A stretch of 28,284 nt of DNA from 66-474 sp036278635 (GTDB lineage: Bacteria; Pseudomonadota; Gammaproteobacteria; Xanthomonadales; Rhodanobacteraceae), in contig DASUKQ010000093.1 of NCBI GenBank assembly GCA_036278635.1, positions 1 to 28,284 of the forward strand, in the 5' to 3' direction. Numbering within the stretch: the first letter of the stretch is position 1; each line of letters opens with the position of its first letter. Of this stretch, positions 1-9,689 are shown piece by piece. The notes under the pieces were generated by a model that searched no databases, was not told where the DNA came from, and saw nothing but the letters and a program-made list of their open reading frames with translations. The translations under genes were made by a program, and so were the position numbers.

Positions 1-1575
1 CTTCTGCGTGTCGTGGACGAGGAAGCGCCCTTGGGCGTGCTCCAGCGCACCGGTGTCACCGACCTGCCCGCCGGATTCGGCATAAAACGGCGTGCGATCC
101 AGGATGATCGCCGCGGACTCGCCCGGCGCCAGCGCGTCCACGGACCTGCCGTCGCGCAGGACGGCCAGCACCTTGCAATCCCTCACTTCCAGCGTTTCGT
201 AACCCAAAAACCGTGTGGGAGCCAGCCTGCTGGCAACATTTGCCGGCAACTGCGTCTTGCTCTCGAACTTGCTGGCCGCGCGTGCGCGTTCGCGTTGCGC
301 CTCCATCGCCCGCTCGAAACCGGCCATGTCGACGTCCAGTCCGCGTTCGCGCGCGATGTCGGCGGTGAGGTCCACCGGAAAACCGTAGGTGTCGTACAGG
401 CGGAATGCATCCTCGCCCGGGATCGTCTTGTCCGTCTTCGCCGCGACCTCGTCGAACACCTTCATGCCATGTTCCAGCGTCTCGCCGAAACGCTGTTCCT
501 CGGCACGCAACGCCTCTTCGACAAAGGCCCGCCGCTTGACGAGTTCGGGATAGGCCTTGCCCATCTCGGCGGCCAGCGGAGCGACCATCTTCCAGAAGAA
601 TTCGCCGCGCACGCCCAGCATCCAGCCGTGGCGCAACGCGCGGCGGATGATCCGGCGCAGCACGTATCCGCGGCCTTCGTTGGAGGGCAATACGCCATCC
701 ACGATCAGGAATGCGCATGCGCGAATGTGGTCCGCGATAACACGCAGCGACTTGTCCTCGACGTCCTTGCAGCCGGTCAGCTTTTGCGCGGCGGCGATCA
801 GGCGCTGGAACAGGTCGATCTCGTAATTCGAATGCACGCCCTGCAGCACGGCGGCAAGCCGTTCGAGGCCCATGCCGGTGTCCACGCACGGCGCCGGCAG
901 TGGCGACAACGTACCGTCATCGGCGCGGTCGAACTGCATGAATACGAGGTTCCAGATCTCGACGTAACGGTCGCCCTCTTCGTCGTCGGAGCCCGGCGGC
1001 CCACCGGCGACTTCGGCTCCATGGTCGTAGAAGATTTCGGTGCACGGCCCGCACGGACCGGTATCGGCCATCTGCCAGAAATTGTCGGAGGCGAACGGTG
1101 CGCCCTTGTTGTCGCCGATCCTGACGATGCGTTCGGCCGGCACGCCGATCACGTCCTTCCAGATCGCGTACGACTCGTCGTCGGTGTGGTAAACCGTCAC
1201 CCAGAGTTTTTCGGGCGGAAGCTTGAACGCCCGGGTCAACAACTCCCACGCCCATTCGATTGCTTCCTTCTTGAAGTAGTCACCGAACGACCAGTTTCCC
1301 AGCATTTCGAAGAAGGTGTGGTGACGCGCCGTGTAGCCAACCGAGTCGAGGTCGTTGTGCTTGCCGCCGGCCCGCAGACACCGCTGCACGTCGGCCGCAC
1401 GGACGTAGGGCAGTTTTTCGCTGCCGAGGAACACGTTCTTGAACTGCACCATCCCCGAGTTGGTGAACAACAGGGTCGGGTCGTTGGCCGGCACCAGCGG
1501 CGCGGAGGGCACGATGGTGTGGCCGCGCTCACGGAAGAATTCAAGGAATCGTGCGCGAATCTCTGCGGTTTTCAT
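1..1575 (-). CDS. alaS: Alanyl-tRNA synthetase (partial, N-terminal 525 residues)
   Basis: Cytoplasmic class II synthetase that charges tRNA-Ala with alanine. The minus-strand frame is open from an ATG at 1575 to the left edge, so the C-terminal part (most of the editing domain, oligomerisation and C-Ala domains) lies outside. The N-terminus reads MKTAEIRARFLEFF, followed by FFRERGH, the class II motif region LLFTNSGMVQFK, and the hallmark RHHTFFEMLGNWSFGDYFKK. The last residues in the window, GDTGALEHAQGRFLVHDTQK, fit the start of the editing region. About 525 of the usual ~870-880 residues are present. It lies downstream of recX in the same direction with a 75-base gap, the common recA-recX-alaS order in gammaproteobacteria. 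The family assignment is very secure. Confidence 0.97.
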   Translation of the reverse strand, partial: MKTAEIRARFLEFFRERGHTIVPSAPLVPANDPTLLFTNSGMVQFKNVFLGSEKLPYVRAADVQRCLRAGGKHNDLDSVGYTARHHTFFEMLGNWSFGDYFKKEAIEWAWELLTRAFKLPPEKLWVTVYHTDDESYAIWKDVIGVPAERIVRIGDNKGAPFASDNFWQMADTGPCGPCTEIFYDHGAEVAGGPPGSDDEEGDRYVEIWNLVFMQFDRADDGTLSPLPAPCVDTGMGLERLAAVLQGVHSNYEIDLFQRLIAAAQKLTGCKDVEDKSLRVIADHIRACAFLIVDGVLPSNEGRGYVLRRIIRRALRHGWMLGVRGEFFWKMVAPLAAEMGKAYPELVKRRAFVEEALRAEEQRFGETLEHGMKVFDEVAAKTDKTIPGEDAFRLYDTYGFPVDLTADIARERGLDVDMAGFERAMEAQRERARAASKFESKTQLPANVASRLAPTRFLGYETLEVRDCKVLAVLRDGRSVDALAPGESAAIILDRTPFYAESGGQVGDTGALEHAQGRFLVHDTQK

Positions 1576-1650
1576 GCGGTTGCGGCAACAATCTCGAGGA
1601 ATTGGCACGCCGGATAGCGCGCCCTGCCGGCTGCCGCGACGCGGCATTGC

Positions 1651-2136
1651 TCAATCGCAGGGATCGTCTACCTCGGAATGGGTGACGATTCTAACTGTGG
1701 CGGCGGAAAAGCCGCGGCGCAAGAGGAACGCGGCCCGCTTGCCGCGCTCCGCGTGATCGGCCGCAGGTTTTCGACCGTACTTCTTGCGCATCTGCGCGAG
1801 CGCCAGCGCATTCCATTCGACGCCTGCCCCATCGAGGAGGCGCTCGATGGCCGGGTCCGCCAGCCCGTGCGAGCGCAATTCGGCACGGATCCGCGCCGGC
1901 CCGTAACCCTGCCCGACGCGTGCCCGCACGATCATCCCGCCGAATCGGTCGTCATCCTGGTAATGCTGATCGCGCAATTTGCGGATCGCGGATTCCGATT
2001 CGGCCTCGTCGCACCCGGCGCGCTCGAGGCGGGTGCGCAGTTCCCGCTGCGAATACTCCCGCCGCACCAGCATGCCGAGCGCGCGATCGTAGGCGCTGCG
2101 GTCGCTGCCACGATTTGAAGATTTGCCATGCCCCAT
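1651..2136 (-). CDS. recX: Regulatory protein RecX
   Basis: RecX binds RecA filaments and inhibits recombinase and coprotease activity. The product has 161 residues, normal for the family (~150-170), and is rich in the Arg, Glu and Ala helical repeats typical of RecX: AYDRALGMLVRREYSQREL near residue 15, then LRDQHYQDDDRFG and GYGPARIRAELRSHGL. The start ATG is only 9 bases after the recA stop and has no strong Shine-Dalgarno, so it is probably translated by coupling or read-through from recA. The position directly after recA supports the call as much as the sequence does. The last residues are acidic (EVDDPCD). Confidence 0.93.
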   Translation of the reverse strand: MGHGKSSNRGSDRSAYDRALGMLVRREYSQRELRTRLERAGCDEAESESAIRKLRDQHYQDDDRFGGMIVRARVGQGYGPARIRAELRSHGLADPAIERLLDGAGVEWNALALAQMRKKYGRKPAADHAERGKRAAFLLRRGFSAATVRIVTHSEVDDPCD

Positions 2137-2145
2137 GCAACGCTA

Positions 2146-3186
2146 TTACGCCTCGACTTCCTCGGCATCCTCGGTTGCGGCGGCATCCTGCTTGCCGCTG
2201 CCGACCAGCAGCCTGGCGCGCAGGGCCTTGTCGAGTTCATCCGCCGCCTGCGGGTTGTCCTTGAGGTATTGGCGGGCATTTTCCTTGCCCTGTCCGATGC
2301 GCTCGCCGCCGTAGCTGTACCAGGCGCCGGATTTTTCGACCAGGTCATTGGCGACGCCCATCTCGATCAGTTCGCCTTCGCGCGAGGTGCCCTCGCCGTA
2401 CAGGATCTCGAACTCGGCCTTTCGGAACGGCGGTGCGACCTTGTTCTTGACCACTTTCACCCGGGTCTGCGAACCGATGACTTCCTCGCCCTTCTTGACC
2501 GCGCCGATCCGACGGATGTCGAGTCGCACCGACGAATAGAACTTGAGCGCATTGCCGCCGGTGGTGGTTTCCGGGTTGCCGAACATCACGCCGATCTTCA
2601 TGCGGATCTGGTTGATGAAAATGACCAGGGTGTTGGAACGCTTGATGTTGCCGGTCAACTTGCGCAGCGCCTGGCTCATCAGGCGCGCGTGCAATCCCAG
2701 ATGGTTGTCGCCCATCTCGCCTTCGATTTCGGCCTTGGGGGTGAGGGCCGCGACCGAGTCGACCACCACCATGTCGACCGCATTGGAACGCACCAGCATG
2801 TCGGCGATTTCCAGTGCCTGTTCACCGGTGTCGGGCTGCGATACCAGCAGGTCGTCGACGTTGACGCCGAGCTTTTCGGCGTAACCGGGATCGAGCGCGT
2901 GCTCGGCATCGATGAAGGCGGCGGTACCGCCACCTTTCTGGCAATTGGCGATCACCTGCAGGGTCAGCGTGGTCTTGCCCGAGGATTCCGGACCGTAAAC
3001 CTCGACCACCCGCCCGCGCGGCAGGCCGCCGACGCCCAGCGCGATATCCAGGCCCAGCGACCCGGTCGATACCACGTCCACCGCCTCGGCGGTGCGATCG
3101 CCCATGCGCATCACCGCGCCCTTGCCGAATTGTTTTTCGATCTGGCCCAGCGCGGAAGCCAGTGCGCGGCGCTTGTTGTCGTCCAT
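2146..3186 (-). CDS. recA: Recombinase RecA
   Basis: ATP-dependent strand-exchange protein and SOS coprotease. It has 346 residues, close to the E. coli 353. The Walker A motif GPESSGKT is at residues 65-72, Walker B is VDMVVVDSVAAL, and the L2/DNA-binding region includes FINQIRMKIGVMFGNPETTTGGNALKF. The C-terminus is acidic (ATEDAEEVEA), as is usual. The start ATG follows GAGGA at a good distance. It is transcribed towards recX and alaS. Upstream, pncC is in the same direction, but 131 bases lie between, so recA probably has its own promoter there. No lexA is next to it, unlike the arrangement known in Xanthomonas. Confidence 0.99.
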   Translation of the reverse strand: MDDNKRRALASALGQIEKQFGKGAVMRMGDRTAEAVDVVSTGSLGLDIALGVGGLPRGRVVEVYGPESSGKTTLTLQVIANCQKGGGTAAFIDAEHALDPGYAEKLGVNVDDLLVSQPDTGEQALEIADMLVRSNAVDMVVVDSVAALTPKAEIEGEMGDNHLGLHARLMSQALRKLTGNIKRSNTLVIFINQIRMKIGVMFGNPETTTGGNALKFYSSVRLDIRRIGAVKKGEEVIGSQTRVKVVKNKVAPPFRKAEFEILYGEGTSREGELIEMGVANDLVEKSGAWYSYGGERIGQGKENARQYLKDNPQAADELDKALRARLLVGSGKQDAAATEDAEEVEA

Positions 3187-3234
3187 TGCGTATTCCTCGG
3201 GCGGTTGTACTGATTGGAAGTATGGCCGGGCGGC

Positions 3235-3251
3235 ATCTCACCGGTTGAGAT
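3235..3251. promoter_or_regulatory. Inverted repeat upstream of recA, possible operator
   Basis: ATCTCA-CCGGT-TGAGAT has perfect 6-base arms with a 5-base spacer. It sits 49 bases before the recA start, where an operator would be expected. It does not match the E. coli LexA box (CTGT-N8-ACAG), the Xanthomonas TTAGTA/TACTAA box or the GTTC type. It lacks a T-tract, so it is a poor terminator for pncC. The regulatory role is inference only. Confidence 0.3.
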
Positions 3252-3317
3252 CGCGCCGATCCGATGTTGTGGTCATTATTTCACACCGTTCGGGGACCGG
3301 TAGCGGCGGATGCCGAC

Positions 3318-3827
3318 TCAGGCCGTAAGGATTTTCCTGACACCTTCCAGGGCGGCCGCAACGGTCCGGCGGCGCACCGCGTCGCGATCACCGTCGAAAT
3401 GGAAGGCCTCGGCATGCGCCTTGCCGCCGCGGCGCTGCCAGGCAATCCATACCGTGCCGACCGGCTTGTCCGGGGTGCCGCCGGTGGGACCGGCGATGCC
3501 CGTCACAGCCACCGCGATCGACGCGCCGAAGCGAATCAGCGCTCCGGACACCATCTCCACGGCGCATTCCCGGCTGACCGCGCCATGCTGGTCCAGTGTG
3601 GCCGCCAGGACACCCAGCAGCGATTGCTTGGTGCGGTTGCTGTAGGTGACCGCGGCCGCATCGAACCAGTCCGAACTGCCCGGAACATCAGTGAGCAGCT
3701 TGGCGATCCAGCCGCCGGTGCACGACTCGGCCGTCACCAGCATCTGGTCGTGCCCGCGCAGAACGTCGGCAATCGATTCACTCAATGCCCGCAGCGTTGC
3801 ATCGGATGGAATGGGCGAGGCATTCAT
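3318..3827 (-). CDS. pncC: Nicotinamide-nucleotide amidase (CinA C-terminal domain protein)
   Basis: Predicted to deamidate NMN to nicotinate mononucleotide in the pyridine nucleotide cycle. The 169-residue protein is a stand-alone CinA C-terminal domain, the same size as E. coli PncC. Family motifs are TAESCTGGWIAKLLTDVPG (from residue 32), DAAAVTYSNRTKQSLLGV, and VAVTGIAGPTGGTPDKPVGTVW. It is in the same direction as recA, and a cinA-type gene beside recA is common in gammaproteobacteria and in Streptococcus. No clear Shine-Dalgarno precedes the ATG at 3827. The family is secure; the exact enzymatic role comes from family knowledge. Confidence 0.93.
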   Translation of the reverse strand: MNASPIPSDATLRALSESIADVLRGHDQMLVTAESCTGGWIAKLLTDVPGSSDWFDAAAVTYSNRTKQSLLGVLAATLDQHGAVSRECAVEMVSGALIRFGASIAVAVTGIAGPTGGTPDKPVGTVWIAWQRRGGKAHAEAFHFDGDRDAVRRRTVAAALEGVRKILTA

Positions 3828-3998
3828 GTATCGGAAGGGAAATGGAATGGTCCCCTTCTACTCCGACATGCGCATTCCGCCAACCCCGGTTCCGCTTGTC
3901 CGGGCGTGCGGCGCCGCTGTCATGCGCCGGTCACCCCGCCGTCGTGGCTTTGCAACCTGCATATACCAAGGTCATGTCCGACACAACGGAGTCCAGCC

Positions 3999-4199
3999 GT
4001 GCGCATCGTATTCATCTCGGAAACCTGGCTGCCGCAAGTCAACGGCGTCGCCCTGACGCTGCGGTCATCACTTGCCGGGGGACTCGCTGAAGGCGGCCAT
4101 CACGTCGAAGTCGTGCGGCCTGGCGAAGCGGGTCGCGACGGCAACGTCGGCATGGTCTTTGCGTGTGGCATGACCGGAGCCGCGGCGGCCCCGGAATGA
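3999..4199 (+). pseudogene. Truncated group 4 glycosyltransferase, N-terminal remnant
   Basis: A GTG at 3999, preceded by GGAG at a proper distance, opens a short frame starting VRIVFISETWLPQVNGVALT and continuing to GHHVEVVRPGE. This is the classic N-terminal strand-helix of GT4 glycosyltransferases (MgtA/PimB-like mannosyltransferases), which normally run ~380-420 residues. After about 45 residues the similarity stops. The frame continues in unrelated, Gly/Ala-rich residues to a TGA at 4197, so only 66 codons remain. The nucleotide-sugar binding domain is absent, and the sequence runs straight into the mutS upstream region. The start and ribosome binding site look intact, so a short peptide could still be made. 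The remnant call is well supported; the donor and acceptor specificity of the ancestor is unknown. Confidence 0.75.
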
Positions 4200-4304
4200 C
4201 GAACAAATAAGAGAACCATTACGCTCAGCGCGAACGCACAGAAAGTTTGGGCGCGAGCCCGGCGCATGCGACACTTCACGCTTGCCCAAGCCCGCTGCAT
4301 CTCG

Positions 4305-6905
<2,601 letters not shown>

Positions 6906-6927
6906 GTGTCGTCTTGCCCGGCCTGCT

Positions 6928-7029
6928 CCTCCCCTTCAAGGGGGAGGCTGGGAGGGGGATGGGTTTCTGACCATCACTCAACGCAACTGCCAACCCATCC
7001 CCACCCAGCCCTCCCCTTGAAGGGGAGGG
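6928..7029. repeat. Inverted pair of a dispersed CCCATCCCC repeat, likely bidirectional terminator
   Basis: Two ~38-base copies of one repeat face each other: 6928-6966 in one orientation and 6992-7029 in the other, with a 25-base spacer. Each copy also has its own small hairpin built on CTCCCCTTGAAGGGGAG. Together they could form a long hairpin between the convergent mutS and amidinohydrolase genes. The same repeat occurs a third time inside metG (19591-19632), so it is a dispersed element rather than a simple terminator. Confidence 0.8.
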
Positions 7030-7119
7030 ATTGCACGTCGTCTGCACAACCGACCAACACCCAGCAACCATCAACCCGCCACTCTCTCCCCGGTAGTACC
7101 GGGCAGACTCTTCGTGGGT

Positions 7120-7887
7120 TCAAATTTCGAAAATCAAGCTGCAACAGGTAACGGCGCCTTCGGCCTTTTCCATTTCGGACATTGCCACGGTGGACACGTC
7201 GATCCCCGCCTGCCGCAAACGTGCCGCCGTGCGCGGTCCACTCGCGGACAGGATCACGCGCTCGCCGATCTTCAATGCGTTGGCGGCGTCGGCTTCGGCC
7301 GGATCGACGGCGATGCTGCGCCAACCCCCGAATCGCGCCGGTTCGACCCGCTCCGGATTCACCAACAACAGGTCCTCCGCAACCTGCGTGACCGCGCTCT
7401 TGAGATGCAGGCAACCTCGCAAAGGCACCCCTTCGACCCGATATCCGAATGGCGCAAGCAGGCGCCCGAGCTGCGCGGCGCCATCGGAATTGCTGCGCGC
7501 CGACATGCCGACGCAAACCAGCTTGCCGAGCCGCAGCACATCGCCGCCGTCCAGCGTCGCGGGCGACTCGATGCGCCGCACTTCGCGAAATTCCGCCAGG
7601 ACATCCGCGACGCTCCCCACTTCCTCGCGCCGTGACGGCGCACCCGGCCGCATGGCCACCGCAACCTCGTCGAGGACGATCGCGGTGTCCTCGACGAACA
7701 CCGAATCGGGCCAGTCCGGCTGTTCCGGCAATTGACGCACCTCGCATCCGGCTGCGCGCATCGCCTTTTCACAGGCGGCATGCTGCCTGCGCGCGAGCGC
7801 GAGGTCGATCGGACGCCGATGCAGGTAGCTCAGTTCGCAAAGGTCAATGGAGCGGCTGACCGCTCGGGTGATGGCGATGGTTCGCAA
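7120..7887 (-). CDS. Dimethylarginine dimethylaminohydrolase-type amidinohydrolase
   Basis: Probably hydrolyses N-omega-methylated arginine to citrulline and (di)methylamine. A TTG at 7887 with GGAGG seven bases upstream gives 255 residues, matching the ~254 of Pseudomonas DDAH. A longer frame to 7950 lacks support. With that start the catalytic residues fall where expected: the acidic PDSVFVEDTA motif at 60-69 (Glu66, Asp67), TLDGGDVLRLG at 111-121, His161 in CLHLKSAVTQV, and the nucleophile Cys249 in AVTCCSLIF near the C-terminus. The fold is the pentein (guanidino-group modifying) superfamily; arginine deiminase is unlikely because the protein is too short. It is divergent from the DUF3617 gene. 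Preference for methylarginine over other guanidino compounds is inferred from family and length. Confidence 0.88.
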   Translation of the reverse strand: MRTIAITRAVSRSIDLCELSYLHRRPIDLALARRQHAACEKAMRAAGCEVRQLPEQPDWPDSVFVEDTAIVLDEVAVAMRPGAPSRREEVGSVADVLAEFREVRRIESPATLDGGDVLRLGKLVCVGMSARSNSDGAAQLGRLLAPFGYRVEGVPLRGCLHLKSAVTQVAEDLLLVNPERVEPARFGGWRSIAVDPAEADAANALKIGERVILSASGPRTAARLRQAGIDVSTVAMSEMEKAEGAVTCCSLIFEI

Positions 7888-7997
7888 ACGATGTCCCTCC
7901 GGTCGACATTGCGGCGAGCTTAGCGGCTCCCACCCGGGACTGGCGACCACTCGCTGGCTCGCTTATGCTCACGCCAGGCCGTGCAAGGGGAGCCACC

Positions 7998-8507
7998 ATG
8001 CGCAAGTTCGTCGTTGTCGTCGCCATCGCCGCCGCCACGTTGTCCGCAACCGCCGCCGCGCCCACCCATCGCACGCCCGGGCTTTGGGAAGTCACCACCG
8101 GCATGCACTTCACCCAAGGCGGTATCCAGATCCCGCCCGCCGTCCGGCAACAAATGGAAGCACACGGCATCAAGGTGCCGGACCTGACTGCGCCGCGCAC
8201 CTTCAAGCAATGCCTGACGCCCGAGGAAGCCGCCAAGGACGCGCATCCCGACTTCAGCGGCGACAAGTCCTGCCGCACCACCAAGTGGAACCGCTCCGGC
8301 GAGCACTTCCATGCCGAGTTCACCTGCGACAGTGACGGCCAGACCATGCACGGCAAGGTCGATGGCAGCATGGCGTCGGACGGCAAGACCTACACCGGCA
8401 CCGTCCGGATGGAAGGCAACAACCCGGCAATGGGCGGACAGTTCGTGATGGAAGGCGAATCTTCGGGCAAGTGGCTCGGTCCGAGCTGCGGCAAGACCGC
8501 CCCGTGA
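7998..8507 (+). CDS. Secreted DUF3617 family protein
   Basis: Protein of 169 residues from the ATG at 7998, which follows AAGGGGAG at 7 bases. It opens with a Sec signal peptide (MRKFVVVVAIAAATLSATAAA, cleavage probably after ATAAA), so it is periplasmic or lipid-free outer compartment. The mature part has the DUF3617 signature: RTPGLWEVTTGMHF, then FKQCLTPEEAA, SCRTTKWNRSG, FTCDSDGQTMHGKV and a closing GKWLGPSCG. Four or more Cys residues (QCLT, KSCRT, FTCD, PSCG) suggest two disulfides. The family is common in Lysobacterales and sphingomonads and has no assigned function. It is divergent from the amidinohydrolase and converges on the response regulator gene. Confidence 0.88.
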   Translation: MRKFVVVVAIAAATLSATAAAPTHRTPGLWEVTTGMHFTQGGIQIPPAVRQQMEAHGIKVPDLTAPRTFKQCLTPEEAAKDAHPDFSGDKSCRTTKWNRSGEHFHAEFTCDSDGQTMHGKVDGSMASDGKTYTGTVRMEGNNPAMGGQFVMEGESSGKWLGPSCGKTAP

Positions 8508-8519
8508 ACAACGCGGGCC

Positions 8520-9425
8520 TCAGGCCTCTTCGCCCTTGCCGCCACGCGCCACCCGCCCATCGGTCGAAGCACCTGCGGCGCCCGCGACGGTTTCGTGCGG
8601 TCGCGCGACGTGGACGGTAATCCTGGGACCCGCCGTGGCACGCACACCGGTCACCACGGTCGGTCGCATCGCCATGCTGAACGCCGCCCCCGCAAACGCG
8701 GTATCGCGCCGGCTCGCGGGGCGATCCGTTGCCGCCACGGGTGATGGGGTCGGGTCGACCTCGGGGACAGGCGATCCCGTGGATGGCGACGCCTGCACGT
8801 CCGTGGCGGGCGCCTGTGCCAGTGGGGCTTTCCCGGGCAAAGCCGGCCCCGACGCGACATGGTCGTCATCCGGCATCGCGACGTCGGGGATCGCCGCCCA
8901 TTCCTCGGGTGACATGTCCTCGGGGATTCCGGCCGGCGGCGCGGGCATGATCTCCCGCGCGGGCATCCGTCCCGCCTGGACGAGCGAGCGGACGGCCTGG
9001 AACACCTCGACCCGCCCGAACGGCTTCTTGACGAACCCGTCAGCGCCGAAACGCTGCACGTAGAACTGCTCGGTGGCCTGCTGGTTGCCGCTCATCATGA
9101 CAATCGGGGTGGTGCGCGTGCGTGTGTCGCGCCGCAGCGACCGCAGCACCGCGAAACCCGATATCCCCGGCAACACGATGTCGAGGAAAATCAGGTCCGG
9201 AAATTGCGACTGCGCCATCTCGACCGCAGTTTCACCATCGGCTGCCTTCAGGACTTCGTAGCCGTCCTGCATCAGCATCTTGCCGAGCACGGCGCGGATC
9301 GTGGCGGAATCGTCGACGACCAGAACCCGCGCGCCGAGTGTGGCACGCACCCTGTCGTCCGCGCGGCGTTCGCCCGTACCCGTGTCCTGGCTTACCAGCC
9401 GTTTGAAGAGATCGAAAACCGCCAT
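8520..9425 (-). CDS. Response regulator with N-terminal receiver domain and Pro/Ala-rich tail
   Basis: Receiver domain at about residues 32-155: acidic pair Asp38-Asp39 in VLVVDDSATIR, phosphoacceptor Asp82 in LIFLDIVLPGISG, switch Ser112 in VMMSGN, and the conserved Lys before Pro135 in FVKKPFGR. It is closest in feel to PilG/PilH and other CheY-like regulators used in twitching or chemotaxis-type systems. The remaining ~145 residues carry no recognisable output domain. They are rich in Pro, Ala, Ser and Thr (for example PPAGIPEDMSPEEWAAIP and PSTGSPVPEVDPTPSPVA), with a more hydrophobic stretch near residues 245-275. The start ATG at 9425 has GGGGA just upstream; GTG at 9437 and ATG at 9428 are alternatives. 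No histidine kinase is in the window. Confidence 0.85.
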   Translation of the reverse strand: MAVFDLFKRLVSQDTGTGERRADDRVRATLGARVLVVDDSATIRAVLGKMLMQDGYEVLKAADGETAVEMAQSQFPDLIFLDIVLPGISGFAVLRSLRRDTRTRTTPIVMMSGNQQATEQFYVQRFGADGFVKKPFGRVEVFQAVRSLVQAGRMPAREIMPAPPAGIPEDMSPEEWAAIPDVAMPDDDHVASGPALPGKAPLAQAPATDVQASPSTGSPVPEVDPTPSPVAATDRPASRRDTAFAGAAFSMAMRPTVVTGVRATAGPRITVHVARPHETVAGAAGASTDGRVARGGKGEEA

Positions 9426-9689
9426 CATCTTCCCCACGCTGTCGCTGCGCTAGTTTCGACGGTGCGCAGGGCATGCGCAAGCACGCGCCGTCATGGCATC
9501 GGCACGCACGAGCCGGGCCCAGTCCACGTGCCGTGCAGTTTAGCGACGATCGACGCGCCGCGGGTCGGGCCGCAATCCATCCGGGCCCACACGCATCCCG
9601 GCCGCGCGAGCGCCATCGCGCAGCCGTCCCATTCGCGTGGCCACGCGTATAGACTCCCGGCACCGCCAGCCGGCGCGCGGGGCTTGCGC

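Noticed and set aside
2128..3213. Plus-strand open frame covering recA
   Set aside because: Antisense shadow of recA; composition is typical of reverse-frame high-GC sequence.
3208..3222. TACT-N7-AGTA inverted repeat before recA as a LexA box
   Set aside because: The half-sites are in the opposite arrangement to the Xanthomonas TTAGTA...TACTAA box and only four bases long, so chance is likely.
3268..3285. CRP/Clp-like site in the recA upstream region
   Set aside because: The TGTG and CACA halves are 10 bases apart rather than fitting TGTGA-N6-TCACA.
7089..7103. Small hairpin CCCGG-TAGTA-CCGGG after the amidinohydrolase stop as an intrinsic terminator
   Set aside because: Short 5-base stem and no following T-tract in either direction; the larger repeat pair nearby is a better candidate.
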